64,000 bases of DNA, from contig NZ_FNRV01000001.1 in the NCBI RefSeq assembly GCF_900105115.1, positions 3,519,501 through 3,583,500 of the forward strand. The letters run 5' to 3'. Made by a program: the position numbers and the translations under genes. Numbering within the stretch: position 1 is the first letter of the stretch; each line of letters starts with the position of its first letter. Under the pieces are notes generated by a model. That model did no database searches. It worked only from the letters and a program-made list of their open reading frames with translations, and was not told the DNA's origin. Shown here one piece after another: positions 1-9,214 of the stretch. Source of the stretch: Pseudomonas mohnii (GTDB lineage Bacteria > Pseudomonadota > Gammaproteobacteria > Pseudomonadales > Pseudomonadaceae).

Positions 1-352
1 TATTATTCCACTTTGGAATTTTGCTTCCGCCTGGGCCAGGGATCGTCACAAATGTAGATAGATATACACAGCTTTTTGCGCCGATTTTATATCGTAAATT
101 AGCATGGTTGTAGTCAGGGGATGTCTGGCTTTGTACCGTGTAAGTCTCCGAGCTATTTGCATTTATGGTGGTTTTTGGAGTGGGTTCTGCGTTTGTTTTT
201 GTAATAAATTCATTACTGGTTGTGGGTGTATACGTAGCGGTCTGTGTTCCAAGGTTTTTGAATGTAACTGTAACGGGTGGTCCGGCGACAGCTGGGTTTA
301 TGTGAAGTGCCGTCAATGCAAAAAAAGCAATTAAAGAAGTGTATATTTTCAT
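1..352 (-). CDS. Small secreted protein of unknown function (3' end outside window)
   Basis: A minus-strand reading frame opens at ATG 352-350, after a good ribosome site (AGGAG, seven bases upstream), and stays open to the left edge, giving 117 residues without a stop. It begins with a Sec signal peptide: MKIYTSLIAFF, a hydrophobic stretch, then a likely cut after AVA (about residue 23). The mature part is rich in Thr, Asn, Pro and Ser with alternating hydrophobic residues, suggesting a secreted beta-rich domain; one Cys is visible near residue 94. I do not recognise the family. GC content is about 41-42% by my count, well below the neighbouring genes, and codon use is A/T-rich, which suggests horizontal acquisition. 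In many pseudomonads comM (yifB) follows ubiK, so this may be an accessory insertion there. Confidence 0.75.
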   Translation of the reverse strand, partial: MKIYTSLIAFFALTALHINPAVAGPPVTVTFKNLGTQTATYTPTTSNEFITKTNAEPTPKTTINANSSETYTVQSQTSPDYNHANLRYKIGAKSCVYLSTFVTIPGPGGSKIPKWNN

Positions 353-524
353 AGGTGTTGCTCCTTGTGGTGTTATGAACATTCCATTGGTATCAATAAC
401 TAATACACACTGCGGGCTAGATTTTTTTCACGCGGATGCAGCGCTCGCGTTCAAATGAATCATTTGAGAGGTGAGCTTAGAAAGGGTGGATTAGCGGCGC
501 AATCAGACGGCGGATGAGAGGTTC

Positions 525-581
525 GTAGGATGTTGCCGGGACTCTTGCGGGCTTGAAGACCGCAGTCTCGGCAATTCCTAC
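525..581. repeat. Long imperfect palindrome (GTAGGA...TCCTAC)
   Basis: The outer arms are GTAGGA (525-530) and TCCTAC (576-581). Inside them TTGCCG pairs with CGGCAA, GACT with AGTC and TGCGG with CCGCA, around a short loop near 551-559. The shape, a GTAGGA/TCCTAC-bounded hairpin with TGCCG..CGGCA inside, resembles palindromic intergenic repeats common in Pseudomonas. It differs from the GCGAGC-type REP found elsewhere in the window. It lies downstream of ubiK and could also end that transcript, but it has no T-run. Confidence 0.6.
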
Positions 582-608
582 AGATAAATCTGACGGTCGT
601 TACGACCT

Positions 609-632
609 TGTGGCGAGCAGGCTCGCCTACAC
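609..632. repeat. REP-like palindrome, single copy
   Basis: TGTGGCGAGCAGGCTCGCC followed by TACAC matches the Pseudomonas REP core (GCGAGCAGGCTCGC). It lies 35 bases beyond the ubiK stop codon on the minus strand. Confidence 0.7.
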
Positions 633-666
633 GGTGGAATGGGGTTAACCATTGGGGGGTGGGGCG

Positions 667-927
667 TTATTCGGAGGGTGGATTCAGTTTCGCTTCCAGT
701 TCCGCGACCTTCGTCTCAAGTGCCTCCAACCGTGCCCGCGTCCGCGCCAGCACGACCATCTGGCTATCAAACTCTTCCCGGCTCACCAGATCCAGTTTGC
801 TGAAGCCGCTTTGCAGCAGGGCCTTGAACTGGCTTTCGATTTCGCTTTTCGGCAATGGGGTGTCGCCGCTGAAGAGACGGGAGGCGGTGCCCGTCAGGGC
901 GTCGAGGAAGTCTTTGGGCGCGAGCAT
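667..927 (-). CDS. ubiK: Ubiquinone biosynthesis accessory factor UbiK (BMFP family)
   Basis: An 86-residue protein starting MLAPKDFLDALTG. The N-terminal half is predicted amphipathic, and residues about 50-82 form a coiled coil rich in Leu, Glu, Ala and Arg (REEFDSQ...ALETKVAELEAKL). Family members trimerise through the coiled coil, bind lipid membranes through the N-terminus, and help assemble or deliver substrate to the soluble Ubi complex (UbiJ, UbiH, UbiI and others). Length and architecture match UbiK (formerly DUF526/YqiC). AGGACC lies upstream of the ATG as a modest ribosome site. It is divergent from glnK, the usual Pseudomonas arrangement. Confidence 0.9.
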   Translation of the reverse strand: MLAPKDFLDALTGTASRLFSGDTPLPKSEIESQFKALLQSGFSKLDLVSREEFDSQMVVLARTRARLEALETKVAELEAKLNPPSE

Positions 928-1162
928 GGGAAAGGTCCTGATAACAATGGCCGGCAGTGTATCACGCAGTGTCTATAGTCATTTCGCGGGCAAAGGATGC
1001 ACGCTTTTCGCGCATGGGGACGGACGGCATCGCACCGTTGTTGTGCGTAACGCGTGCGGTGTTGTTGCGAAGTCGCTGCCATCTGCTGGTAAAGGCTTGA
1101 AAACAGTACGTTTTGTGGAGATGGCAAGCTTTCTGCTTAGACCGTAGTGACCCATGCACTGA

Positions 1163-1684
<522 letters not shown>

Positions 1685-1719
1685 GCCGCCACAAACCCAA
1701 CGCCCCAGGAGAAAACAAT

Positions 1720-3057
1720 ATGACTCTGCGTAAATTCGCAGGGCTAGGAGCCCTGTTGTCCATCGTAATGCCCGGCCTGGCCATGGCGGCAGATCCGGTG
1801 GCGACTCCAGTCCTCAACTCCGGCGATACCGCCTGGATGTTGACCTCGACAGCCCTCGTGCTGTTCATGACCATTCCCGGCCTCGCGCTGTTCTACGGCG
1901 GCATGGTTCGGTCGAAAAACATTCTTTCCGTGATGATGCAGTGCTTCGCCATTACAGGTCTGATCAGCGTCCTGTGGGTCATTTATGGCTACAGCATCGC
2001 GTTCGACACCACCGGCATGGAACAAGGCGTCATCAACTTCAACTCGTTCTTTGGCGGCATGGGCAAGGCGTTCCTCGCCGGCATCACCCCTGCCAGCCTG
2101 ACCGGCCCTGCGGCTCTGTTCCCTGAGGCGGTGTTCGTCACCTTCCAGATGACCTTCGCCATCATCACCCCGGCGCTGATCGTCGGTGCCTTCGCCGAGC
2201 GGATGAAATTCTCCGCGATGCTGGTTTTCATGGGCGTCTGGTTCACGCTGGTCTACGCGCCGATCGCGCACATGGTTTGGTCCGGCAACGGCGGCCTGCT
2301 GTGGGACTGGGGCGTGCTGGACTTCGCTGGTGGCACCGTGGTGCACATCAACGCCGGTGTGGCCGGTCTGATTGCCTGCCTGGTGCTGGGCAAGCGTAAA
2401 GGCTTCCCGACCACCCCAATGGCGCCGCACAACCTTGGCTATACCCTGATGGGTGCGGCGATGCTGTGGGTCGGCTGGTTCGGTTTCAACGCCGGTTCCG
2501 CCGCGGCGGCCAACGGCACTGCCGGCATGGCGATGCTGGTGACCCAGATCGCAACCGCCGCTGCTGCATTGGGCTGGATGTTCGCCGAGTGGATCACCCA
2601 CGGCAAACCAAGCGCACTGGGCATCGCTTCGGGTGTGGTTGCAGGCCTGGTGGCCATTACTCCGGCGGCCGGCACCGTAGGCCCTATGGGCGCTCTGGTG
2701 ATCGGCCTGGCAGCAGGCGTGGTGTGCTTCTTCTGCGCCACGACCCTGAAACGCAAACTCGGCTATGACGATTCCCTGGACGCCTTCGGCGTGCACGGTA
2801 TCGGCGGTATCCTCGGTGCAATCCTGACCGGTGTTTTCGCTGCGCCGTCCCTGGGTGGCTTCGGTACCGTCACCGACATCGCCGCACAAGTCTGGATTCA
2901 ATGCAAAGGCGTGGGCTTCACGGTGATCTACACCGCGATTGTCACCTTCATCATTCTCAAGGTACTGGATGCCGTCATGGGTCTGCGTGTCACCGAGGAA
3001 GAAGAAGCCGTCGGTATCGATCTGGCGCTTCACAACGAACGCGGCTACAACTTGTAA
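1720..3057 (+). CDS. amtB: Ammonium transporter AmtB
   Basis: The protein has 445 residues. It has a signal peptide (MTLRKFAGLGALLSIVMPGLAMA, predicted cut before ADPV) followed by about eleven membrane helices, as in Amt/Mep/Rh transporters. Recognisable segments are the N-terminal PGLALFYGGMVRSKN, the DFAGGTVVHINAGVAGL segment with the first pore His, and DAFGVHGIGG with the second. The trimeric channel imports ammonium under nitrogen limitation and is gated by GlnK from the cytoplasm. AGGAG lies eight bases before the ATG. A strong terminator follows at 3077, so glnK and amtB form a two-gene operon. Confidence 0.97.
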   Translation: MTLRKFAGLGALLSIVMPGLAMAADPVATPVLNSGDTAWMLTSTALVLFMTIPGLALFYGGMVRSKNILSVMMQCFAITGLISVLWVIYGYSIAFDTTGMEQGVINFNSFFGGMGKAFLAGITPASLTGPAALFPEAVFVTFQMTFAIITPALIVGAFAERMKFSAMLVFMGVWFTLVYAPIAHMVWSGNGGLLWDWGVLDFAGGTVVHINAGVAGLIACLVLGKRKGFPTTPMAPHNLGYTLMGAAMLWVGWFGFNAGSAAAANGTAGMAMLVTQIATAAAALGWMFAEWITHGKPSALGIASGVVAGLVAITPAAGTVGPMGALVIGLAAGVVCFFCATTLKRKLGYDDSLDAFGVHGIGGILGAILTGVFAAPSLGGFGTVTDIAAQVWIQCKGVGFTVIYTAIVTFIILKVLDAVMGLRVTEEEEAVGIDLALHNERGYNL

Positions 3058-3076
3058 GCACGCGCATGAGAAAACT

Positions 3077-3102
3077 TGCCCGGCTTGCCGGGCATTTTTT
3101 TG
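3077..3102 (+). terminator. Rho-independent terminator of glnK-amtB
   Basis: A perfect 7-bp stem, TGCCCGG/CCGGGCA, with a 4-base loop is followed directly by a run of T (3095-3101). Confidence 0.9.
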
Positions 3103-3272
3103 TCCGGATTTTGTCGTTAAGGGAAGCGCTGAAAGGTTTTTTCTGACAGCTTTTGCACTGTTTGCGACGCGGGTTTTTGTGCCGCCGATGGCTTACAGGA
3201 TTGAAGGAATATTAGGGCCTTTGTTTTTTCCCAGAGCGCGCTAGAATGCGCCCCGAACGTGCGGAGAACTGT

Positions 3273-3698
3273 ATGTGGCAACAGACTCTGATTACTCTGC
3301 GGGCGAGGCCCCGGGGCTTTCATCTGGTAACGGACGAGTTACTCGCCGGCTTGCCTGAACTCAGGGCGTGCCGGGTTGGTCTGCTGCATTTGTGGCTACA
3401 GCATACCTCGGCGTCGTTGACCATCAACGAGAACGCCGATCCGGCGGTACGTCGCGACTTCGAACGGTTTTTCAATCGTCTGATCCCACAAGGAGCAGAC
3501 GGCTATGAGCATAACGACGAAGGCCTGGACGACCTCCCGGCGCACTTCAAGGCCAGTGTGCTTGGCTGTCAGCTCAGTCTGCCGATATCGGCAGGCCGAT
3601 TGGCGTTAGGGACCTGGCAAGGCGTTTATCTGGGCGAGCACCGTGATCACGGCGGTGCTCGTAAAGTCCTCGCCACCGTGCACGGTGAAGGGGCATAA
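3273..3698 (+). CDS. YjbQ family (UPF0047) protein, secondary thiamine-phosphate synthase-like
   Basis: The protein has 141 residues. Conserved family motifs are [15 protein letters not shown] (residues about 39-53), EGLDDLPAH in the middle, and [16 protein letters not shown] near the C-terminus; the conserved His and Asp/Glu are those of the UPF0047/YjbQ fold. Some members complement thiamine-phosphate synthase mutants weakly, but the physiological role is not settled. I chose ATG 3273 (MWQQTLITL) because GGAGA precedes it closely and it begins the conserved domain; an upstream in-frame ATG at 3246 would add nine unrelated residues and sits in a TAGAAT -10-like box (3242-3247). It lies between terminators and is probably monocistronic. 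Confidence 0.9.
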   Translation: MWQQTLITLRARPRGFHLVTDELLAGLPELRACRVGLLHLWLQHTSASLTINENADPAVRRDFERFFNRLIPQGADGYEHNDEGLDDLPAHFKASVLGCQLSLPISAGRLALGTWQGVYLGEHRDHGGARKVLATVHGEGA

Positions 3699-3738
3699 CC
3701 GCTGGTCACCAGCGGCTGTTGATTTTTTTCCGGCAGCC

Positions 3739-3767
3739 TTCGACAGAGGGCAAAGCTGGGCTATAAC
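3739..3767 (+). promoter_or_regulatory. Candidate sigma-70 promoter of sutA
   Basis: TTCGAC, 17 bases, then TATAAC (3762-3767), 32 bases before the sutA start codon. The -10 box is good and the -35 box weak. Confidence 0.5.
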
Positions 3768-3799
3768 TAATCTGCTTTTCGCAAGTCATGAGGTAGAAC

Positions 3800-4123
3800 A
3801 TGAGCGACGATGATCTGGAAAACGACGACCTCGAAGTAGGCGACGACGACGAAACCGAAGAAGGTCTGGAAGCGGCGGCGGAAGATGTCGCTGAAGATGA
3901 CGGCGGTGATGCGCCGGTTCCGACCGCCAAAGGCAAAGCCAAGGCAGCGGTATCGGTCGATGAGTTGCCAAGTGTCGAAGCCAAGAACAAGGAACGCGAC
4001 GCCCTGGCCAAGGCCATGGAAGAGTTCCTGGCTCGTGGCGGCAAGGTGCAGGAAGTGGAGGCCAATGTGGTCGCCGATCCTCCCAAGAAGCCTGATAACA
4101 AGTACGGCAGCCGGCCTATCTAA
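3800..4123 (+). CDS. sutA: RNA polymerase-binding transcriptional regulator SutA
   Basis: A 107-residue protein with a very acidic, low-complexity N-terminal third (MSDDDLENDDLEVGDDDETE), an Ala/Lys-rich linker (about 45-52), a short helical region (KNKERDALAKAMEEFLARGG, about 62-81) and a basic disordered tail ending KYGSRPI. This architecture is that of Pseudomonas SutA, which binds RNA polymerase directly and boosts transcription during slow growth or survival, partly by affecting open-complex formation. No DNA-binding domain is present, as expected for the family. It has its own likely promoter and terminator. Confidence 0.88.
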   Translation: MSDDDLENDDLEVGDDDETEEGLEAAAEDVAEDDGGDAPVPTAKGKAKAAVSVDELPSVEAKNKERDALAKAMEEFLARGGKVQEVEANVVADPPKKPDNKYGSRPI

Positions 4124-4143
4124 GCCTGATTCCTTGCTTGCTG

Positions 4144-4172
4144 AAAAAGCCCGCCGTCGCTGCGGGCTTTTT
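4144..4172 (+). terminator. Rho-independent terminator of sutA
   Basis: AAAAAGCCCGC pairs with GCGGGCTTTTT around a 7-base loop. The T-rich right arm makes a strong terminator 20 bases after the stop codon. Confidence 0.92.
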
Positions 4173-4210
4173 CATGCCTGAAACAAAAAAGATGAAAACG
4201 GTGGTGATCC

Positions 4211-4294
4211 CTGTGGGCGCGAGCTTGCTCGCGATGGCGGAGTGTCAGGCAACCTTATTTTGAATGTTGCGCCCTCATCGCAAGCTCGCACAGG
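4211..4294. repeat. REP doublet, degenerate second copy
   Basis: CTGTGGGCGCGAGCTTGCTCGCGATGG begins at 4211, and an inverted, shortened copy (CATCGCAAGCTCGCACAGG) ends at 4294. It fills the gap between the sutA terminator and the end of the convergent HAD gene. Confidence 0.75.
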
Positions 4295-4302
4295 TTTTCT
4301 TG

Positions 4303-5010
4303 TCAGTTCGAGGTCTTGTTCCAACTCGCCAGCAACGCCGGCAACTCGGTCAGGCTGCGAATCTCGGCATCCGGCAACCGGTCGGCTTCCCAGTCCTTGC
4401 CGGCCGGGTTGAACCAGATCGCCCGCAGCCCCGCTTGCTGGGCACCGGCAATGTCATCGCCTGGGTGGTCACCGATATGCACCGCGGTCTCGGCAGTGGC
4501 GCCACCACGCTGCAGCGCCTCATGGAACAATCGAGAGTCAGGTTTGGCGATGCCGATGTCTTCGGCGCATAACGCGAACTTGAAATAATCCGCCAGCCCC
4601 AGGCGCCGCACATCGGCATTGCCGTTGGTCACCACGCCAAGGGTGTAATGGTTGGCCAGCACTTCCAGGGTCGGTTGCACCTCGGGGAAGATTTCCAGCT
4701 GATGCCGGGCGTGCAGAAACACCTCGAAACTCTGATCGGCCAGGTCGGACGCTTCAGCGTGGGCATAGCCGGCTTCTTCCAGCGCCTGGAACAGCACCCG
4801 GCGGCGCAGGGCGCTGATGCGGTGCTTGAGGTTAGGTTCGATGCTCAGGATGCGTTCGCGAATGGCCCACAAGTGTTCCACCGGTACCGCGCCCAGATTC
4901 GGTGCGTGTTCAGCCAGCCATTCACGCAATATGGCTTCGGCGCTGACGATCACCGGAGCGGTGTCCCAGAGGGTGTCGTCGAGGTCGAAGGTGATCAGTT
5001 GGAGAGTCAT
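4303..5010 (-). CDS. HAD-IA family hydrolase (YigB-like phosphatase)
   Basis: The protein has 235 residues. HAD motif I is [11 protein letters not shown], with nucleophile Asp9 and acid/base Asp11. Motif II is GVVTNGNAD (conserved Thr), and the late motif [17 protein letters not shown] holds the magnesium-binding acidic residues. The alpha-helical cap between motifs I and II marks subfamily IA. E. coli YigB, in the same position after xerC, dephosphorylates FMN and other phosphates, so a riboflavin-pathway or general phosphatase role is inferred. Its start codon overlaps the xerC stop (ATGA), indicating translational coupling at the end of the lysA-dapF-xerC operon. Confidence 0.88.
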   Translation of the reverse strand: MTLQLITFDLDDTLWDTAPVIVSAEAILREWLAEHAPNLGAVPVEHLWAIRERILSIEPNLKHRISALRRRVLFQALEEAGYAHAEASDLADQSFEVFLHARHQLEIFPEVQPTLEVLANHYTLGVVTNGNADVRRLGLADYFKFALCAEDIGIAKPDSRLFHEALQRGGATAETAVHIGDHPGDDIAGAQQAGLRAIWFNPAGKDWEADRLPDAEIRSLTELPALLASWNKTSN

Positions 5011-5906
5011 GAATCATCGCCTTTAATGCGTTTGGCCCGTGGATGAGCACTGTCGTAGACCGTGGCCAGGTGCTGGAAGTCCAGGTGGGTATAAATCTGC
5101 GTGGTCTTGATGTCCGAATGGCCGAGCAGTTCCTGCACCGCCCGCAGGTCCTGGGAGGACTCCAGCAAGTGGCTGGCGAAGGAGTGGCGCAACATGTGCG
5201 GGTGCAGGTTTTGCCCGAGCTCCCGTTCGCCAGCGGCTTTTACCCGTAGCTGAATCGCCCGTGGGCCCAGTCGCCGGCCTTGCTGGCTGACAAACACCGC
5301 GTCGTCCACCGGATTGGCCAATGCCCGTAACGGCAACCAGAGCTCCAATGCCTCGCGCGCCATTTTGCCCACCGGCAACAGGCGGGTTTTGCTGCCCTTG
5401 CCGAGCACCTGGATCATGCCATCCGCCAAATCAAGCTGATCGAGATTCAGTCCGGTCAGCTCCGACAGGCGCAATCCGGAAGAGTAGAACAGCTCAAGTA
5501 TCGCCTGATCGCGGCGTGCCAGAAAATCATCCTCCACACCGCCTTCAAGCAATTGCAGCGCGCGGTCAGTGTCGAGGGTTTTCGGCAGGCGGCGTTCGCC
5601 CTTGGGCGGCGCCAGGCCGTTGGCCGGGTCGTGGTCGCACAGGCCTTCGCGGTTCAGGTAGTGATAGAGGCCACGTACCGCCGACAAGAGTCGCGCCAGG
5701 CTGCGGGAAGACTGGCCCTGGGCATGCAGGCGAGCGATCAGGCTACGCAGACGCTGGATGTCCAGCGCCGCCCAGCTGCCAATGTTCTGTTTGACGCACC
5801 AGCCCAGCACCTTGTCGAGGTCGCGACGATAGGCCGAAAGCGTGTGCGGCGACACCTGTCGCTCACTGCGCAGGTGTTCGCAGTAAGCGTCCAGTTGCCG
5901 TTCCAT
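5007..5906 (-). CDS. xerC: Site-specific tyrosine recombinase XerC
   Basis: The protein has 299 residues: an N-terminal SAM-like DNA-binding domain (about 1-95) and a C-terminal catalytic domain with all active residues, Arg146 (SSGLRLSEL), Lys170 (LGKGSK), His237 and Arg240 ([10 protein letters not shown]), His263 (LGHSD) and nucleophile Tyr272 (TQIYTHLD). With XerD it resolves chromosome dimers at dif during division, under FtsK control. The gene follows DUF484 after two bases and overlaps the HAD gene, the conserved dapF-DUF484-xerC-HAD order. Its core operon position excludes an integron or phage integrase. Confidence 0.97.
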   Translation of the reverse strand: MERQLDAYCEHLRSERQVSPHTLSAYRRDLDKVLGWCVKQNIGSWAALDIQRLRSLIARLHAQGQSSRSLARLLSAVRGLYHYLNREGLCDHDPANGLAPPKGERRLPKTLDTDRALQLLEGGVEDDFLARRDQAILELFYSSGLRLSELTGLNLDQLDLADGMIQVLGKGSKTRLLPVGKMAREALELWLPLRALANPVDDAVFVSQQGRRLGPRAIQLRVKAAGERELGQNLHPHMLRHSFASHLLESSQDLRAVQELLGHSDIKTTQIYTHLDFQHLATVYDSAHPRAKRIKGDDS

Positions 5907-5908
5907 GT

Positions 5909-6634
5909 TCAGCGTACCGAGCGCAGGGAGTTGTTGACCCGTGGCAGCACGCGGCCCATGACTTCGGCGATGTAACTCAGGAACAGGGTGCCCACCGAGC
6001 TTTTGTAATGCTGCGGATCACGGCTGGCGATGGCCAGGATGCCGTGGATGCCCTGATGGCTGATGGCGACGACGGCGGTGGAACCGATCTGCTTGCGTTG
6101 CTCTTCGCCGAACAGGAAGTCCAGCTCGTGCTCGCGCAGGCTGCCGCTGACGCTTTTGTCTTCCTGCAACAAGCCGCCAATGGCCACTTGTGCCTCGGCA
6201 TGAGTCACCCAGCGGCCGACCGGCATGGCGTTGTCGCCAAGCAGGATGAGGCTGACAAAGGGCACCTGGAAGTCCTGGCGCAGGCTGTCTTCGACAGACA
6301 TCACCACGTCTTCGAGGCTGGCGGCATCCATCAGCGCGAGGATCAGGCGGCGGGTCTTGTCGAACAACCGGTCGTTGTCGCGGGCCACGTCCATCAAGTG
6401 CGAGAGACGGTGCCGCAACTCGATGTTGCGGTCACGCAGGAGGGTCATCTGGCGCTCGACCAGCGAAACGGTGTCGCCGCGTCGGTGGGGAATGCGCAAG
6501 GCCGGCAGCAGTTCTTCATGCTGGACGAAGAAGTCCGGATGAGCCTCCAGGTACGCGGCAATTGCCGCCGCCTCCAGGCTCTCGGACGGGGATTCGTCGG
6601 ACTGTCGGGCGGGTACCTGAGGCTTATCGGTCAT
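5909..6634 (-). CDS. DUF484 family protein (GAF-like)
   Basis: The protein has 241 residues. A charged N-terminus is followed by a conserved start ([19 protein letters not shown]), a helix/coiled-coil segment ([17 protein letters not shown], about 82-98) and a GAF-like alpha/beta domain (about 110-235) ending [15 protein letters not shown]484 proteins nearly always sit between dapF and xerC in gammaproteobacteria; their function is unknown, and a GAF fold could mean ligand binding or dimerisation. It starts 13 bases after dapF and ends two bases before xerC, so it belongs to this operon. Confidence 0.9.
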   Translation of the reverse strand: MTDKPQVPARQSDESPSESLEAAAIAAYLEAHPDFFVQHEELLPALRIPHRRGDTVSLVERQMTLLRDRNIELRHRLSHLMDVARDNDRLFDKTRRLILALMDAASLEDVVMSVEDSLRQDFQVPFVSLILLGDNAMPVGRWVTHAEAQVAIGGLLQEDKSVSGSLREHELDFLFGEEQRKQIGSTAVVAISHQGIHGILAIASRDPQHYKSSVGTLFLSYIAEVMGRVLPRVNNSLRSVR

Positions 6635-6647
6635 GGCTTTGGCTCAC

Positions 6648-7478
6648 TCAAAGACGCACTTGTCCTTCATATACACGTACTGCCGGGCCGGTCATCAAGA
6701 CCGGGTGGCCAGGGCCTGCCCATTCTATGGACAGGCGCCCGCCAGGCAGGTCGATCAATAGCGGCGAATCCATCCACCCCTGGCTGATCGCGGCCACTGC
6801 GGCGGCGCAGGCGCCGGTACCGCAGGCCTGGGTTTCCCCGGCGCCACGCTCCCAGACACGCAGCTGCGCACGGCCCCGGTCGATGACCTGGAGAAAACCG
6901 ACATTGACCCGTGCCGGAAAGCGCGGGTGATGTTCAATTTTCGGCCCCAATTCATGGACCGGTGCGTTGTTGATATCGCTGACCCGCAGAACCGCATGGG
7001 GATTGCCCATGGACACGGCGGCCAGTTCTACCGGGGTGCCATCGACGTCGACCTGATAGCTCAGGGCCTGCTCGGGTGCCTGGAACGGGATGTCGGCGGG
7101 CACCAGGCGCGGGGCGCCCATGTTCACGCCGATCTGTCCGTCGCTGCGCACGTCCAGCTCGATGATGCCACTTTTGGTTTCGACACGGATCTGCCGTTTT
7201 GCGGTCAGGCGCTTGTCGAGCACGAAGCGGGCGAAACAGCGCGCACCATTGCCGCACTGTTCCACTTCAGAGCCGTCGGAGTTGAAGATCCGATAACGGA
7301 AGTCCACGTCCGGGTTGCTTGGCGCTTCGACGATCAGCAGCTGGTCGAAACCGATACCGGTGTGTCGGTCACCCCAAAGCTTGGCGTGCTTGGGCAGAAT
7401 ATGCGCGTGCTGGCTGACCAGGTCGAGGACCATGAAGTCGTTGCCCAGGCCGTGCATTTTGGTAAAACGCAGCAGCAT
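6648..7478 (-). CDS. dapF: Diaminopimelate epimerase
   Basis: The protein has 276 residues, the family norm. It converts LL- to meso-diaminopimelate, the precursor of lysine and the peptidoglycan cross-link. The two active-site cysteines are visible, Cys75 in [11 protein letters not shown] and the second in [13 protein letters not shown] placed the start at ATG 7478 ([15 protein letters not shown]), where GGAG lies seven bases upstream; an earlier in-frame start would add 11 residues overlapping lysA. It begins four bases beyond the lysA stop, so the two enzymes, acting in sequence in lysine synthesis, are coupled. Confidence 0.97.
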   Translation of the reverse strand: MLLRFTKMHGLGNDFMVLDLVSQHAHILPKHAKLWGDRHTGIGFDQLLIVEAPSNPDVDFRYRIFNSDGSEVEQCGNGARCFARFVLDKRLTAKRQIRVETKSGIIELDVRSDGQIGVNMGAPRLVPADIPFQAPEQALSYQVDVDGTPVELAAVSMGNPHAVLRVSDINNAPVHELGPKIEHHPRFPARVNVGFLQVIDRGRAQLRVWERGAGETQACGTGACAAAVAAISQGWMDSPLLIDLPGGRLSIEWAGPGHPVLMTGPAVRVYEGQVRL

Positions 7479-7482
7479 GGTT

Positions 7483-8730
7483 TTACTCCGGCAGCAGGCT
7501 TTCGCCAGCAAACAACTCGGCTACCGTTTCACGGCGACGCACTTCAAACGCCTGATCACCGTCCACCAACACTTCAGCGGCACGGCCACGGGTGTTGTAG
7601 TTGGAGCTCATGACAAACCCGTAGGCGCCAGCCGAATGCACGGCCAGCAGATCGCCTTCTTCCAGAGCCAGTTCACGATCCTTGGCCAGGAAATCACCGG
7701 TCTCGCAGATCGGGCCGACGATGTCGTAGGCGCGACCGGCCGTGTTGCGCGGGCGCACGGCCGTCACGTCCATCCAGGCCTGATACAGCGCCGGGCGGAT
7801 CAGGTCGTTCATGGCCGCATCGACGATGGCGAAATCCTTGTGTTCGGTGTGCTTGAGGTACTCGACCTGCGTCAGCAGCACGCCGGCATTGGCCACGATG
7901 AAACGGCCCGGTTCGAACACCAGCGCCAGGTCGCGACCGTCAAGGCGTTCACGCACGGCCTTGATGTAGTCGGCAGCCAATGGCGGCTCTTCGTCGCGAT
8001 AACGCACGCCCAGGCCGCCTCCGAGATCGATGTGGCGCAGGTAAATGCCGCAATCGCCGAGGCGGTCGACCAGGCCCAGCAGGCGGTCAAGGGCGTCGAT
8101 GAAGGGCGGCAGGGTGGTCAGTTGCGAGCCGATATGGCAGTCGACGCCGACCACTTCCAGGTTTGGCAGCTGCGCGGCGCGCACATACACGTCTTCGGCG
8201 TCGGCAATGGCGATGCCGAACTTGTTCTCTTTGAGACCGGTGGAAATGTACGGGTGAGTGCCGGCATCGACATCCGGATTCACGCGCAGCGAGATCGGCG
8301 CACGAACACCCAGTTCGGCGGCCACCACTTGCAGGCGTTCCAGCTCGTCGGTGGACTCGACGTTGAAGCAGTGCACGCCGACTTCCAGGGCACGACGCAT
8401 GTCGTCACGGGTCTTGCCGACACCGGAGAACACGATCTTGTCGGCGCTGCCGCCGGCAGCCAGTACGCGTTCCAGCTCGCCACGGGAAACGATGTCGAAA
8501 CCGGCGCCCAGACGCGCCAGGACATTCAGTACACCCAGGTTGGAGTTGGCCTTGACCGCGAAGCAGACCAGGTGTGGCATGCCCGCCAGTGCATCGGCGT
8601 AGGCCAGGTATTGGGCTTCGATGTGGGCACGGGAGTAAACGTAAGTCGGTGTACCAAAGCGTTCGGCGATAGCAGACAGGGCAACACCTTCCGCGAACAG
8701 TTCACCGTCACGGTAGTTAAAAGCGTCCAT
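7483..8730 (-). CDS. lysA: Diaminopimelate decarboxylase
   Basis: The protein has 415 residues. It is a fold-type III PLP enzyme with an alanine-racemase-like barrel and a C-terminal beta domain. PLP-binding Lys60 lies in FAVKANSN, the HIGSQ motif and glycine-rich loop (DLGGGLGV) bind cofactor phosphate, and the GPICETGDF motif supplies the catalytic Cys from the partner subunit. It decarboxylates meso-diaminopimelate to L-lysine. It follows lptM after nine bases and precedes dapF by four, a conserved Pseudomonas operon. Confidence 0.97.
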   Translation of the reverse strand: MDAFNYRDGELFAEGVALSAIAERFGTPTYVYSRAHIEAQYLAYADALAGMPHLVCFAVKANSNLGVLNVLARLGAGFDIVSRGELERVLAAGGSADKIVFSGVGKTRDDMRRALEVGVHCFNVESTDELERLQVVAAELGVRAPISLRVNPDVDAGTHPYISTGLKENKFGIAIADAEDVYVRAAQLPNLEVVGVDCHIGSQLTTLPPFIDALDRLLGLVDRLGDCGIYLRHIDLGGGLGVRYRDEEPPLAADYIKAVRERLDGRDLALVFEPGRFIVANAGVLLTQVEYLKHTEHKDFAIVDAAMNDLIRPALYQAWMDVTAVRPRNTAGRAYDIVGPICETGDFLAKDRELALEEGDLLAVHSAGAYGFVMSSNYNTRGRAAEVLVDGDQAFEVRRRETVAELFAGESLLPE

Positions 8731-8739
8731 GAGGTTCCC

Positions 8740-8913
8740 TTATTGGTAGACGTCGTGCTTGTGCGCCTTGGAGGCAGGCTTTTGCGAGGACTGGGCCTGT
8801 GCTGCAGGGTCCTGGTCTTCGTCGGGCAGGTACAGCGGGCCTTTTTGACCGCAGGCCGACACAAGGCAGGCAACCGCGAGGAGCGCAGCAAGGGAAGAGA
8901 TCAGGCGCTTCAT
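8740..8913 (-). CDS. lptM: LPS translocon maturation chaperone LptM (small lipoprotein, YifL)
   Basis: A 57-residue lipoprotein starting [21 protein letters not shown]. The lipobox VSAC places the lipidated Cys at residue 21, immediately followed by the diagnostic GQKGPLYLP motif of LptM/YifL. The rest is a hydrophilic tail rich in Gln, Ala and Lys. LptM assists oxidative maturation of the LptD/LptE outer-membrane complex. It is the first gene of the lysA-dapF-xerC operon, as in many gammaproteobacteria. AAGGA lies seven bases upstream of the ATG. Confidence 0.93.
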   Translation of the reverse strand: MKRLISSLAALLAVACLVSACGQKGPLYLPDEDQDPAAQAQSSQKPASKAHKHDVYQ

Positions 8914-8947
8914 GGCGAAATCCTTGAAAATGCATTAATTGCGCCGG

Positions 8948-8953
8948 AGTATA
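8948..8953 (-). promoter_or_regulatory. Likely -10 box of the lptM-lysA-dapF-xerC operon
   Basis: Reading the minus strand, GGTATACT lies 35 bases before the lptM start, a near-consensus -10 (TATACT). No clear -35 is visible 17 bases upstream in the very GC-rich flank. Confidence 0.5.
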
Positions 8954-9034
8954 CCGGCCGCCCGGCGGCTTGCCTATGCGACGGGGCTCCCGTCCGGCGG
9001 GCCTCGGCTCGATGCCGTCGGTATCATGCAATCC

Positions 9035-9118
9035 TTGCGGGAGTGAGCCTGCTGGCGATAGCGGTGTTTCTGTTGACCATAATGTGGCAGCGTCATCGCG
9101 AGCAGGCTCGCTCCCATA
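9035..9118. repeat. REP inverted pair, one copy degenerate
   Basis: A worn copy (GCGGGAGTGAGCCTGCTGGCGAT, about 9038-9060) faces an intact one (ATCGCGAGCAGGCTCGCTCCC, 9096-9116). They occupy the divergent gap between lptM and cyaY (8914-9214), about 300 bases that hold no other supported feature besides promoters. Confidence 0.75.
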
Positions 9119-9214
9119 GATTGGGGTTGCCGGGTGTTATTCTTTGCAATCGAGAGGCCTCGGTCGTATCTTGCGGCGCTTGAGCCTGATCAGACACTTT
9201 TTGAGGTTGCCGTA

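Larger units (their letters stand above)
353..666. other. Intergenic region between the secreted-protein gene and ubiK
   Basis: This 314-base stretch holds no convincing gene. The part next to the secreted-protein gene (about 353-480) is AT-rich and must carry its promoter, but I cannot pick a convincing -35/-10 pair. The rest contains a long imperfect hairpin (525-581) and one REP-like palindrome (609-632), listed separately. Confidence 0.6.

Noticed and set aside
1744..3033. A 429-codon minus-strand frame opposite amtB
   Set aside because: It is an antisense shadow of a GC-rich gene; its protein is rich in His, Gln, Gly and Glu with no domain, while amtB is certain.
5007..5906. A mobile-element or integron integrase
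   Set aside because: The position in the dapF-DUF484-xerC-HAD operon and the length identify chromosomal XerC; no attachment site or cargo is seen.
7315..9183. A 622-codon plus-strand frame opposite lysA
   Set aside because: It is opposite lysA and the lptM gap; the sequence has no recognisable domain and mirrors codon bias of the true gene.
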